64,000 bases of DNA from Litchfieldella qijiaojingensis. GTDB lineage: Bacteria > Pseudomonadota > Gammaproteobacteria > Pseudomonadales > Halomonadaceae. Location of the stretch: NCBI RefSeq assembly GCF_014651875.1, contig NZ_BMXS01000019.1, positions 19,977 to 83,976 on the forward strand, written 5' to 3'. Position numbers and translations under genes: made by a program. This document shows positions 25,262 through 34,178 of this stretch, piece by piece. Each line of letters begins with the position of its first letter. Within the stretch, counting starts at the first letter, position 1. The notes under the pieces were generated by a model. It was not told the origin of the DNA. It ran no database searches and saw only the letters and a program-made list of their open reading frames with translations.

Positions 25262-26778
25262 TCGGCCCACCTCAGCTCATCGATCCGATAGCTACGCTCC
25301 AACGGGTCGATGGAGAAGCCTTCCAACTCGTCATTCACTGCGGCGGTCTGCTGATACCAGGCCACCGGAATCACCGGCAGCGCCTCATGCAGCCGGGTAG
25401 CGACCTCGGTCTCCATGCTGGCACGTTCCTCGGGGTCGGTCTCGCTGCGCAATTGATTCAGCCATTCTTCGAGCTCGGCATCCGACCATCCCATGGCACC
25501 CCAGTCACCACCCTCGGGCCCGAAGTCCTCGAGCACCGTGCCCAGTGGGTCGGGCACCAGGCCGTAGTTGCGGGCCGCCAGGCCCAGCTCGAGACTGCCG
25601 TCGCGGTGGCCGGAGGGAATCTCGCTGGCGTTGCCCACCGCGACCTCGAGATCGACACCCAGCTCGCGCCACTGGTCCTGCAGGGCGGTGGCTACCACCG
25701 GCAGTTCCGGGCGGTCGGAGAAGGTGCGCAGGGTCAGCCGGAAGGGCTCGCCGTCACGTTCGAGTAGGCCGTCACCATTCGCTTCCCAACCCAGCGTTGC
25801 CAGTTGCTCACGGGCTTGGTCGAGGTCGCGGGATTCTTCCGGCGAGATGGCCAGATGCCAGGCGCCGAGGCTCGCTGGGAACAGCTCGGGGGCGGCAGCC
25901 TCCGGTGCGCGCAGCAGACCGGCGGCGATACCAGTACGGTCGATGGCCTCGCTAAGCGCTTGGCGGGCACGCTGATCGTCGAGGAAGGGATGACCAGCGT
26001 TGACCTTGATCACGATGGTGCGCGGCAGCGGCACGGCATGCAGGGTCAGGTCCGGTTGGCGCGACATCCGTGTGCGGCTGGCCGGGTCGAGGGTAAAGAC
26101 GATATCGGCATCCCCACTTTCGGCCATCAGCGCACGGGTCTCGCCGCGACTCACGGCCAGGTAGCTGGCACGTTCGATGGCTGGCGCCTCGCCCCAATAA
26201 TCGTCGAAACGAGTGACCATGAGGCGCTGTGGCGGTTCCAGACTGTCGACTCGATAAGGGCCGCTGCCGATCACTGCCGTCACTTCACCGTTTTCGGCGT
26301 AGGAGGCGGGTGCCAGGATCTGGGTGCTGGAATGGGCCAGCAGTGCCGGCAGCGGGGCGAAGGAAGATTCGAGGTGGATTACCACCTCGTCGCCTTCGGC
26401 GTCGATGGTCGCGATCGGTGTCGAGTCGAGGATGCCTGGCTTGGTCAATGCATGCTCGAGGCTCGTGGCAACGGCCTCGGCAGTTACCGGCGTGCCGTCA
26501 TGGAAGCGGGCACCGTCGCGGATCGTGAAGCGCCAGATCGTGGCATCGTCGTTCTGGGTCCAGGATGTGGCCAGGCCTGGAGCGAGGTTGCCGTCGGCAT
26601 CGGTGTCGACCAGCGTCTCGGCGACTTGCATGCGGGCGAAGACATGGCCCGACTTCGATGGATCGGGACTGGTGATCTCCCAGGGCGCGACGATATCCAG
26701 GGTGCGCGGCTCGGCGTGCACAGCGGTTGAGGTCAATGCCAGGCCGAGGGCGGCCAGCAGGTAGCGGATGCGGGGCAT
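25258..26778 (-). CDS. ABC importer periplasmic binding protein, SBP_bac_5 family
   Basis: The 506-residue protein has a signal peptide cut after VHA and the family-5 sequence VAETLVDTDADGNLAPGLAT followed by WRFTIRDGARFHDGTPVTAE. This family includes DppA, OppA, NikA and metallophore-binding proteins such as CntA. AAGGAAAG precedes the ATG. It starts 44 bases after DUF1826 on the same strand, so the two are probably one transcript. Ligand class (peptide, nickel or metal-chelate) cannot be read from sequence. Confidence 0.92.
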   Translation of the reverse strand: MPRIRYLLAALGLALTSTAVHAEPRTLDIVAPWEITSPDPSKSGHVFARMQVAETLVDTDADGNLAPGLATSWTQNDDATIWRFTIRDGARFHDGTPVTAEAVATSLEHALTKPGILDSTPIATIDAEGDEVVIHLESSFAPLPALLAHSSTQILAPASYAENGEVTAVIGSGPYRVDSLEPPQRLMVTRFDDYWGEAPAIERASYLAVSRGETRALMAESGDADIVFTLDPASRTRMSRQPDLTLHAVPLPRTIVIKVNAGHPFLDDQRARQALSEAIDRTGIAAGLLRAPEAAAPELFPASLGAWHLAISPEESRDLDQAREQLATLGWEANGDGLLERDGEPFRLTLRTFSDRPELPVVATALQDQWRELGVDLEVAVGNASEIPSGHRDGSLELGLAARNYGLVPDPLGTVLEDFGPEGGDWGAMGWSDAELEEWLNQLRSETDPEERASMETEVATRLHEALPVIPVAWYQQTAAVNDELEGFSIDPLERSYRIDELRWAE

Positions 26779-26822
26779 CGTTCTTTCCTTGTGAAGAGTA
26801 CCTGTGAAGATGGCTAAGAGAT

Positions 26823-27503
26823 TCAGCCGGGATCCAGCGCCAGCAATAGGCGCTTCACGCCAGCCGGGGGGTGTGGGCTACGGTGCACTAGGCCGTGCCC
26901 TTCGTTGCCGATCCAACCCTCGCCCTTGAGCAGGGCCACCTCGCCGGTAGCGAGGTGGCGGATGGCCGCCGGGTCGCGCAGTGGATCGGGCTTTTGGGGA
27001 CGCGGTGCACCCAGTCCAGCTCGATTCACGGCATGTTCCGGCAACCATTCACTGCCGGGGCCGGCATAGGTGGTCACAAGGCGCACCGCCAGGTTGTCGA
27101 CGTGGAAGCGCGGGCACATGGCGCCATCGAGAATTCGCAAGCGCACGCCGACGGTGTCGGTGTCGAACAGGAAGGCCATGGCCTCGCTGACCCAGCGCAC
27201 GTCCTCGAGCAGTGCTTCGCCATGCTCGGGCGCCGGCAGGTGCCGGGTCAGGTCGTCGATCAGGGCCTGGCCGGCCGCCCCGCGCCAGCGCCAGTCGAGC
27301 GGCTTGCCGGGAGCAAGCTGAGCGGCGATGCCGTCCCGGAGGTCGTCACTCAGTTGGCGTGTCATCACCGCCAGCGTGATGGCGTCCTCGAAGATCCGTG
27401 GCAGCACGCCGATGCCGTCGTCGATGGCCCAGTGACAGAAGGCTTCCGACTCAATGTACGAGTCGCGAGACGTGTCGGTGGCGCGAATCGCGGTAAGGGG
27501 CAT
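26823..27503 (-). CDS. DUF1826 family protein
   Basis: The 226-residue cytoplasmic protein matches DUF1826 (PF08856): SEAFCHWAIDDGIGVLPRIF, DAMCPRFHVDNLAVRLVTTY-like GAMCPRFHVDNLAVRLV, and LATGEVALLKGEGWIGNEGH then GLVHRSPH. Conserved Cys/His residues suggest metal binding. Members are commonly Zur-controlled and sit beside COG0523 or zinc-import genes; the activity is unknown. ATG 27503 has GGAG seven bases before. A Zur-like dyad lies 32 bases upstream and the ABC importer follows at once. Confidence 0.8.
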   Translation of the reverse strand: MPLTAIRATDTSRDSYIESEAFCHWAIDDGIGVLPRIFEDAITLAVMTRQLSDDLRDGIAAQLAPGKPLDWRWRGAAGQALIDDLTRHLPAPEHGEALLEDVRWVSEAMAFLFDTDTVGVRLRILDGAMCPRFHVDNLAVRLVTTYAGPGSEWLPEHAVNRAGLGAPRPQKPDPLRDPAAIRHLATGEVALLKGEGWIGNEGHGLVHRSPHPPAGVKRLLLALDPG

Positions 27504-27534
27504 GTTGGGACTCCGCACGAGCGTAAAAATGAGA

Positions 27535-27549
27535 TTATATAACATAACG
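27535..27549 (-). promoter_or_regulatory. Weak Zur-like site upstream of DUF1826
   Basis: TTATAT-AAC-ATAACG compares with the TGTTAT-N3-ATAACA core of gammaproteobacterial Zur boxes at 9 of 12 arm positions, and with the two stronger sites in this window (28510 and 51940), which share the same AAC centre. Confidence 0.55.
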
Positions 27550-27602
27550 TTTCGTGCTTGCGCTGCCAAGATGGCAGCTTCGAATGCGAACGGTGCCGGA
27601 GA

Positions 27603-28484
27603 TCATGGCGAAGCATTCCTGTGCTTTGTGGTATGGAGCCTGATCAGCAAACTGTCGTAAGGTCCAATGAGCAGCGACACGACATAACCTGCACCGACCA
27701 CCAGTATGATGGCCGGCCCGGAAGGCAGCCCGGCGTGGTAGGACAGCAGTAACCCAGCCAGACTGGAAAATAGCGACCAGCCGATGGCGATGGCCATCAG
27801 GCCTTCCAGACGACGACTCCAGAAGCGGGCCATGGTGGCGGGAAGCAGCATCAGTCCGACGGCCATCAGTGTGCCCAAGGTCTGAAAGCCGATGACCAGG
27901 CTCAGCACCACCAGGCTCATGAACAGGCCATGGATCCAACTGGGGGAAGTGCCCTGCGAGGCGAGGAAGGCCGGATCGAGGGACTCCACGACCAGCGCTC
28001 GGAACATCGCCGCGAGTACGATCAGCACACCGCTGGTCACGGTTGCCAGGATCATCAGGCTGGCGGTGTCGACGGCCAGGATCGAGCCGAACAGCACATG
28101 CCCAAGGTCCAGCGCGGAGCCCCGCAGGGAAATTAGCAGCACGCCTATCGCCATGGCGGTCAAAAACAGGCTGGCCATGGCGGCGTCCTCCTTCAGACCG
28201 CTGACCAGGGTGATGCCGCTGGCCGAACCCACCGTCACCAAGCCTGCCACGATCCCGCCCAACATCATGGCGGACAACGAGAACCCCGACAGTAGAAAGG
28301 CGATGGCCACGCCAGGCATGATGGCGTGCGACAGCGGTTCGCTCATCAGGCTCATGCCGCGCAGGGTCAGCAGTACTCCCATGACCGGGGCAGTAAGCGA
28401 TAGGGCGATGCACGCCACTAGGGCGCGGCGCATGAAGCCATAGTCGAGGGGAGCCAGGATCCAGTGGCTCAGCATGTCCAGCAT
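27603..28484 (-). CDS. Second ZnuB-type zinc ABC permease (orphan)
   Basis: The 293-residue protein starts MLDMLSHWILAPLDYGFMRR and has the family motifs LRGMSLMSEPLSHAIMPGVA, HVLFGSILAVDTASL and GFQTLGTLMAVGLMLLPATM. It aligns along its length with the ZnuB of the operon at 50152, which supports ATG 28484 over the GTG at 28490. No ATPase or binding protein is adjacent. It may borrow ZnuC and ZnuA, or serve another metal. The best Zur-like site in the window lies 26 bases before the start. Confidence 0.9.
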   Translation of the reverse strand: MLDMLSHWILAPLDYGFMRRALVACIALSLTAPVMGVLLTLRGMSLMSEPLSHAIMPGVAIAFLLSGFSLSAMMLGGIVAGLVTVGSASGITLVSGLKEDAAMASLFLTAMAIGVLLISLRGSALDLGHVLFGSILAVDTASLMILATVTSGVLIVLAAMFRALVVESLDPAFLASQGTSPSWIHGLFMSLVVLSLVIGFQTLGTLMAVGLMLLPATMARFWSRRLEGLMAIAIGWSLFSSLAGLLLSYHAGLPSGPAIILVVGAGYVVSLLIGPYDSLLIRLHTTKHRNASP

Positions 28485-28509
28485 GGGCACGTACTGATTC
28501 GATAGCTAT

Positions 28510-28524
28510 TGTTATGTTATAACA
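28510..28524 (-). promoter_or_regulatory. Zur box upstream of the orphan ZnuB permease
   Basis: TGTTAT-GTT-ATAACA is a perfect dyad matching the core of the enterobacterial Zur consensus. It overlaps the expected promoter of the permease; the EamA gene diverges 140 bases away and could also be affected. Confidence 0.8.
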
Positions 28525-28663
28525 TATTTGTCAGGCGGAGAACGAGCTCCGATCCGCAATGCAAGTGACCCGAGCCTGACATCGCCACCGGCACGCGACT
28601 CAGTTATGTTAGAGGGCTGGCATATGGTCAGCGATAACGTCTTGCCATCACAGGGAGCCGCCG

Positions 28664-29539
28664 ATGTCGTCGTCACTGCGGGGAATTCTATGGATGTGCG
28701 CCGGAGTGTTCTGCCTTTCCGTGGGCGATGCCATTTCCAAATGGCTGGGCGAGGTGCACTCGCCGATCCAGATCATCTTCTTTCGCACCCTGATCTCGCT
28801 GCCATTGATCGGGCTGATCGCGCGCTTCAATGGCGGGTTGCGCAAGCTCACCACACGACGCCCTGGCGTACACTTGGTTCGCGGTTTGATCGCTACCGGC
28901 ACCATGTTGTGTTTCGTGTTCGGCCTGACGTTGTTGCCACTGGCCGAGACTACGGCCATCGCGTTTGCCGCTCCCTTGTTCGTCACCTTGTTGTCGGTGC
29001 CGCTGCTTGGCGAGAAGGTCGAGCGTCTGCCGCTGGCGGCGGCCATCATCGGCTTCCTGGGAGTGCTGATCGTGGTACGCCCGGGCGCGGCGGGCTTCCA
29101 ACCCGGTGCCTTGGTGGTGGTGGGGGCGGCAATGTTCTATGCGCTGCTGATGATCACCGCGCGCCGTTACGGCTTGCGTGAGTATCTGTGGGCGATGGTG
29201 TTCTACGTCACCCTGGTGCCGCTCGTGGTCACCGCCGCGCTGCTGCCGTGGGTATGGCAGACGCCCTGGCCCGTGCACTGGCTGGGCTTCATCGGCGCCG
29301 GGATCTTTGGTGTCGGTGCCATGGCCTTTATCACTATGGCGTTCCGCTTCGCCCCCGCCGCTTTGGCGGCGCCCTTCGATTACACCGCCATGGTCTGGGC
29401 GGTACTGCTGGGTTGGTGGTTTTGGGGCGAGGTGCCGGACCTGTGGGTCTATGTCGGCACCCTGGTGATCATCGGTAGCGGCCTGGCGATCGCCTACCAC
29501 GAACGGCGCATCACCCTGAAGCAGCGGCCGGCGTCATGA
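28664..29539 (+). CDS. EamA/DMT family transporter
   Basis: The 291-residue protein has ten hydrophobic segments in two EamA repeats, with APLFVTLLSVPLLGEKVERL in the first and DYTAMVWAVLLGWWFWGEVP in the second. Such proteins export or import small metabolites through the inner membrane; the substrate is unknown. GGGAG precedes ATG 28664. The ABC exporter begins 31 bases after its stop, so the two may be co-transcribed. Confidence 0.9.
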   Translation: MSSSLRGILWMCAGVFCLSVGDAISKWLGEVHSPIQIIFFRTLISLPLIGLIARFNGGLRKLTTRRPGVHLVRGLIATGTMLCFVFGLTLLPLAETTAIAFAAPLFVTLLSVPLLGEKVERLPLAAAIIGFLGVLIVVRPGAAGFQPGALVVVGAAMFYALLMITARRYGLREYLWAMVFYVTLVPLVVTAALLPWVWQTPWPVHWLGFIGAGIFGVGAMAFITMAFRFAPAALAAPFDYTAMVWAVLLGWWFWGEVPDLWVYVGTLVIIGSGLAIAYHERRITLKQRPAS

Positions 29540-29570
29540 AGGTGCCTGTCGGCCACAACGGAGAATCGGC

Positions 29571-31365
<1,795 letters not shown>

Positions 31366-31370
<5 letters not shown>

Positions 31371-31386
31371 GGAGGGAGACCTCAGG
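31366..31386 (+). terminator. Small hairpin at the end of the ABC exporter gene
   Basis: CCTGAGG and CCTCAGG pair as a seven-bp stem with a seven-base loop overlapping the stop codon. Weak, no T-run. Confidence 0.3.
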
Positions 31387-31435
31387 TGCGGATGTAGGCC
31401 CAGCCCTGGGCCTGCAGCACGACGCGCAGCGACAT
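31382..31435 (-). CDS. Tiny ORF after the sulfonate/nitrate-type ATPase gene
   Basis: An 18-codon frame reads MSLRVVLQAQGWAYIRT and has a perfect GGAGG eight bases before its ATG, in the tail of the importer operon. It may be a real micropeptide or the scar of a deleted gene that followed the transporter. It has no family I know. Confidence 0.3.
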   Translation of the reverse strand: MSLRVVLQAQGWAYIRT

Positions 31436-31451
31436 GGCGAATTCCTCCCGG

Positions 31452-32237
31452 TCAGGTGGCGGCCGCGGCGGGTCCCGGGCCGATAAGGTGTTCGATGGCC
31501 TGGACCCGGTTGGCGAACTCGGCGTGCTCGCGGCGGGCCGTCAGCGGCAGGTCGACCTCGACCACGTCGATGACACCGGCGGGCGTGTCGCCGCGTTTGC
31601 CGCCGAGCACCATGACGCGGTCGGCCAGCAACACGGCTTCCTCGATGTCATGGGTGACGAATACGATGGCTGCCTCGGTACGCTGGCGCAGGTCGGCCAG
31701 CTCGCCCTGCAGGTGGCGGCGGGTGATGGCGTCGAGCGCCGAGAAGGGCTCGTCCATGAACAGTACCTTGGGTTTGACCGCCAGGGCCCGGGCGATCCCC
31801 ACGCGCTGTTGTTGGCCGCCGGAGAGCGTGCTTGGCCAGCGCTCGGCGAATTCTTCCAGGCCGACCAGGGCCAGCGGCTCCAGTGCGCGCCGGCGGCGCT
31901 CGGCGCGTGACAGCGCCAGCCCCTCCAGGCCCAGCTCGACATTGGCCCGCACGCGTCGCCAGGGAAACAGGCGCGGGGCCTGGAAGACCATCGACCAGGC
32001 ACGGGTATCGGTGGCCTCGCCACGGGGAATCTCGACCTCGCCGCGCTGAGGGGGCAGCAGCCCGGTCAGGGCACGCAGCAGGGTCGACTTGCCGACGCCC
32101 GAGGCGCCGACCACGGCGACGAATTCCTGGGGACGAACCTCCAGGTCGACGCCGGCGAGGATGGTGTCGTCGCCGAAGCCGAGGCTGATGTCCCGGGCAT
32201 GCAGCACTGCGGGAGCGGCGACACTTACGGTTGCCAA
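31452..32237 (-). CDS. ABC importer ATPase, SsuB/TauB/NrtD type
   Basis: The 261-residue protein carries Walker A GASGVGKSTL, signature LSGGQQQRVG, MDEPFSALD and the H-loop VTHDIEEAVLLAD typical of nitrate/sulfonate/taurine importers. No ATG fits; the best start is TTG 32237, with GGAGGA upstream, inside the end of the permease gene (13-base overlap). The long open frame to 33011 is only antisense-phase spill into the permease. It powers the permease and NMT1-type binding protein encoded just upstream. Confidence 0.88.
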   Translation of the reverse strand: MATVSVAAPAVLHARDISLGFGDDTILAGVDLEVRPQEFVAVVGASGVGKSTLLRALTGLLPPQRGEVEIPRGEATDTRAWSMVFQAPRLFPWRRVRANVELGLEGLALSRAERRRRALEPLALVGLEEFAERWPSTLSGGQQQRVGIARALAVKPKVLFMDEPFSALDAITRRHLQGELADLRQRTEAAIVFVTHDIEEAVLLADRVMVLGGKRGDTPAGVIDVVEVDLPLTARREHAEFANRVQAIEHLIGPGPAAAAT

Positions 32238-32986
32238 CGAAGGATCCTCCGTTGTATCGCCATGAAGATGAAATCGAACAGCGCATAGAGTCCGGCGATG
32301 GTCAGCATGTAGACCACCACGATGTCGGTGGCCAGCAGCCCCGAGGCTTCCATCATGCGTTGACCGATGCCAGGGATACCGAACAGCTCGGCGGCGACGA
32401 CCGTCATCCAGCCCTGGCCCAGTCCGGCGCGCAGGCCACCGAGGATACCCGGTGCCGCCGCCGGCAGGCTGACCTTGGTCAGCCGCGCCAGGAAGTGGCC
32501 CTGGCCGAAGGCGATGGCCACCTCGTTGTAGCCCGGGTCCACCGCGCGCACTGCGCTGTAGCTGGCGAAGTAGTTGATCCAGAATACCCCGATGCTGATG
32601 ATGAAAGCCGCCGCCGAGGGGTTGACCCCGAACCAGATGATGGCGAAGGGGATCCACGCCAGCGGCGGGATCGGGCGCAGCAGTCGCGCCAGCCAGGCAT
32701 GCAGGGCGTCGAAGCGCGGCACCAGGGCGGCGGCGACACCGACACTGATGCCCAGCAGCGAGCCAAGTGCCACCCCCACGCTGTAGTGGGAGAGGCTGGA
32801 GAGCACCACCTCGAACCAGATGCCGTCGATCAGCTCCGCCCAGAGCACACCGGGAATGCTCGACGGCAGTGGCACCAGGCTGCCGGGCAGCAGGCCGGCG
32901 CGCAGCGAGACTTCCCAAAGGATCAGGAAGCCGACGAGCCCTTGGGCACTGATCAGGCTGCGTCGCGAACGGGTCAACGGCTTCAT
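32225..32986 (-). CDS. ABC importer permease, SsuC/TauC type
   Basis: The 253-residue, six-helix protein has the family motifs RLLRPIPPLAWIPFAIIWFG and the EAA loop QGHFLARLTKVSLPAAAPGI. It starts with an ATGA overlap on the binding-protein stop. Part of a three-gene importer for a sulfonate, nitrate-like or thiamin-precursor ligand. Confidence 0.92.
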   Translation of the reverse strand: MKPLTRSRRSLISAQGLVGFLILWEVSLRAGLLPGSLVPLPSSIPGVLWAELIDGIWFEVVLSSLSHYSVGVALGSLLGISVGVAAALVPRFDALHAWLARLLRPIPPLAWIPFAIIWFGVNPSAAAFIISIGVFWINYFASYSAVRAVDPGYNEVAIAFGQGHFLARLTKVSLPAAAPGILGGLRAGLGQGWMTVVAAELFGIPGIGQRMMEASGLLATDIVVVYMLTIAGLYALFDFIFMAIQRRILRWQP

Positions 32987-34023
32987 GACGACGGCGTGGC
33001 GAGCGAGGCACTCACCTCGTCATACAGTCGGGTGTCGAAGAGCGCCTCGATGGCCACCGGTTGCTTCAGGGTGCCGATGCGCTCCTGGAAGTCGTGCATG
33101 ACCCGGGTGGCCTCGATGATCTCGTGGGGGTCGCTCAGGTAGTTCGCCGAGGGCGACTGGAGCGCTGCCTCGACGGTCTCCAGCGGCACCAGGCGCTTGC
33201 CGACGAACTCCCGCACATGGGGCGCCGCGCGCTTGGGGTCCTCGACGAGCATCTCGGTGGCGCGGATATGCAGGGCCATCAACTTGCGCATTGCCTCCGG
33301 GTGCGCCTCGAGCACTGCCTCGCGGGCCGCCAGCACCGCACCGGGCTGGTCGGGCAGCATCTCGTCGGCACGGGCCACGACCCGGGCGCTGGGGTCACGC
33401 TGCTGCACTGTGGTCAGGATCGGCTCGAGGATCGAGGCGGCGTCCACGGCGCCGGCCAGCAGCGCCTGTTGGACCCGGTCGGCGCCCATCGCCACAATCT
33501 CGACGTCGCTCAGCTCCAGGCCCAGGCGCTCCAGCAGCCAGTAGCGCAGCACGGTATCCGGCACCGAGCCCTGGGGGAAGGTGGCGATCTTCGGCTTGCG
33601 GCCTTGCTCCTCGGTGAAGCGGCCGATGGCCTCGGCGTGATCGGCGCCGTCGAAATAGTCGGCGAAATCGCCACGCGCCACCAGGCCGATCTGCTCCTTG
33701 ATGCTGGCGGCCAGCACCTTGATCGGTATGTCATTGGCGCGTGCCACCATTGCGGGCCCAATACCGAAATACATCACGTCCAACTCGCCCGAGGCCAGTG
33801 CCTGGACCATGGCCGGGCCGCTGGAGAAGCGGGTCAGCTCCAACTCGAGACCTTCTTCCGTGGTCCAGCCCTCGCCTTCCATGACGAACAACTGGGCGAC
33901 CGGCAGGATCGGCATATAGCCGACCTCCAGGGTGGTGGGTGCGTCATCCTGAGCCTGGACCAGGGTCGGCAACCACCACAGCAGGGCGGCGAGGACGGCA
34001 AGGCGGCGTGTGATGCGCGACAT
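32983..34023 (-). CDS. ABC importer periplasmic binding protein, NMT1/SsuA type
   Basis: The 346-residue protein has a signal peptide (LAVLAALLWWLPTLVQA-Q) and the NMT1/SsuA fold: TLEVGYMPILPVAQLFVMEG, GPAMVQALASGELDVMYFGI and FPQGSVPDTVLRYWL. These bind sulfonates, taurine, nitrate, or pyrimidine precursors. The length (346) and sequence do not pinpoint the ligand. First gene of the three-gene operon. Confidence 0.9.
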   Translation of the reverse strand: MSRITRRLAVLAALLWWLPTLVQAQDDAPTTLEVGYMPILPVAQLFVMEGEGWTTEEGLELELTRFSSGPAMVQALASGELDVMYFGIGPAMVARANDIPIKVLAASIKEQIGLVARGDFADYFDGADHAEAIGRFTEEQGRKPKIATFPQGSVPDTVLRYWLLERLGLELSDVEIVAMGADRVQQALLAGAVDAASILEPILTTVQQRDPSARVVARADEMLPDQPGAVLAAREAVLEAHPEAMRKLMALHIRATEMLVEDPKRAAPHVREFVGKRLVPLETVEAALQSPSANYLSDPHEIIEATRVMHDFQERIGTLKQPVAIEALFDTRLYDEVSASLATPSS

Positions 34024-34156
34024 GGAAGCGTCTCCGTAACACGGGGTTGGCCATCGATCATATCGGCTGTATTAGCGTGGCGGAAAGTTCTGGTTGGAAG
34101 AATCGGTTATGAACATATGCTTTATTGTCAAGGATCAAGCCGGGAAGGGCGCAGAT

Positions 34157-34178
34157 AGCGGCGGGGGAGACCGCCGCT
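34157..34178 (-). terminator. Hairpin at the end of the P-loop protein gene
   Basis: AGCGGCGG and CCGCCGCT form an eight-bp GC stem with a six-base loop touching the stop codon; no T-run follows on the minus strand. Confidence 0.4.

Noticed and set aside
31452..33011. One long minus-strand open frame (519 residues) covering the SsuB-like ATPase and much of the permease gene
   Set aside because: Only the last 261 residues resemble a protein; the rest overlaps the clear permease in another frame and is Arg/Pro/Gly-rich shadow text.
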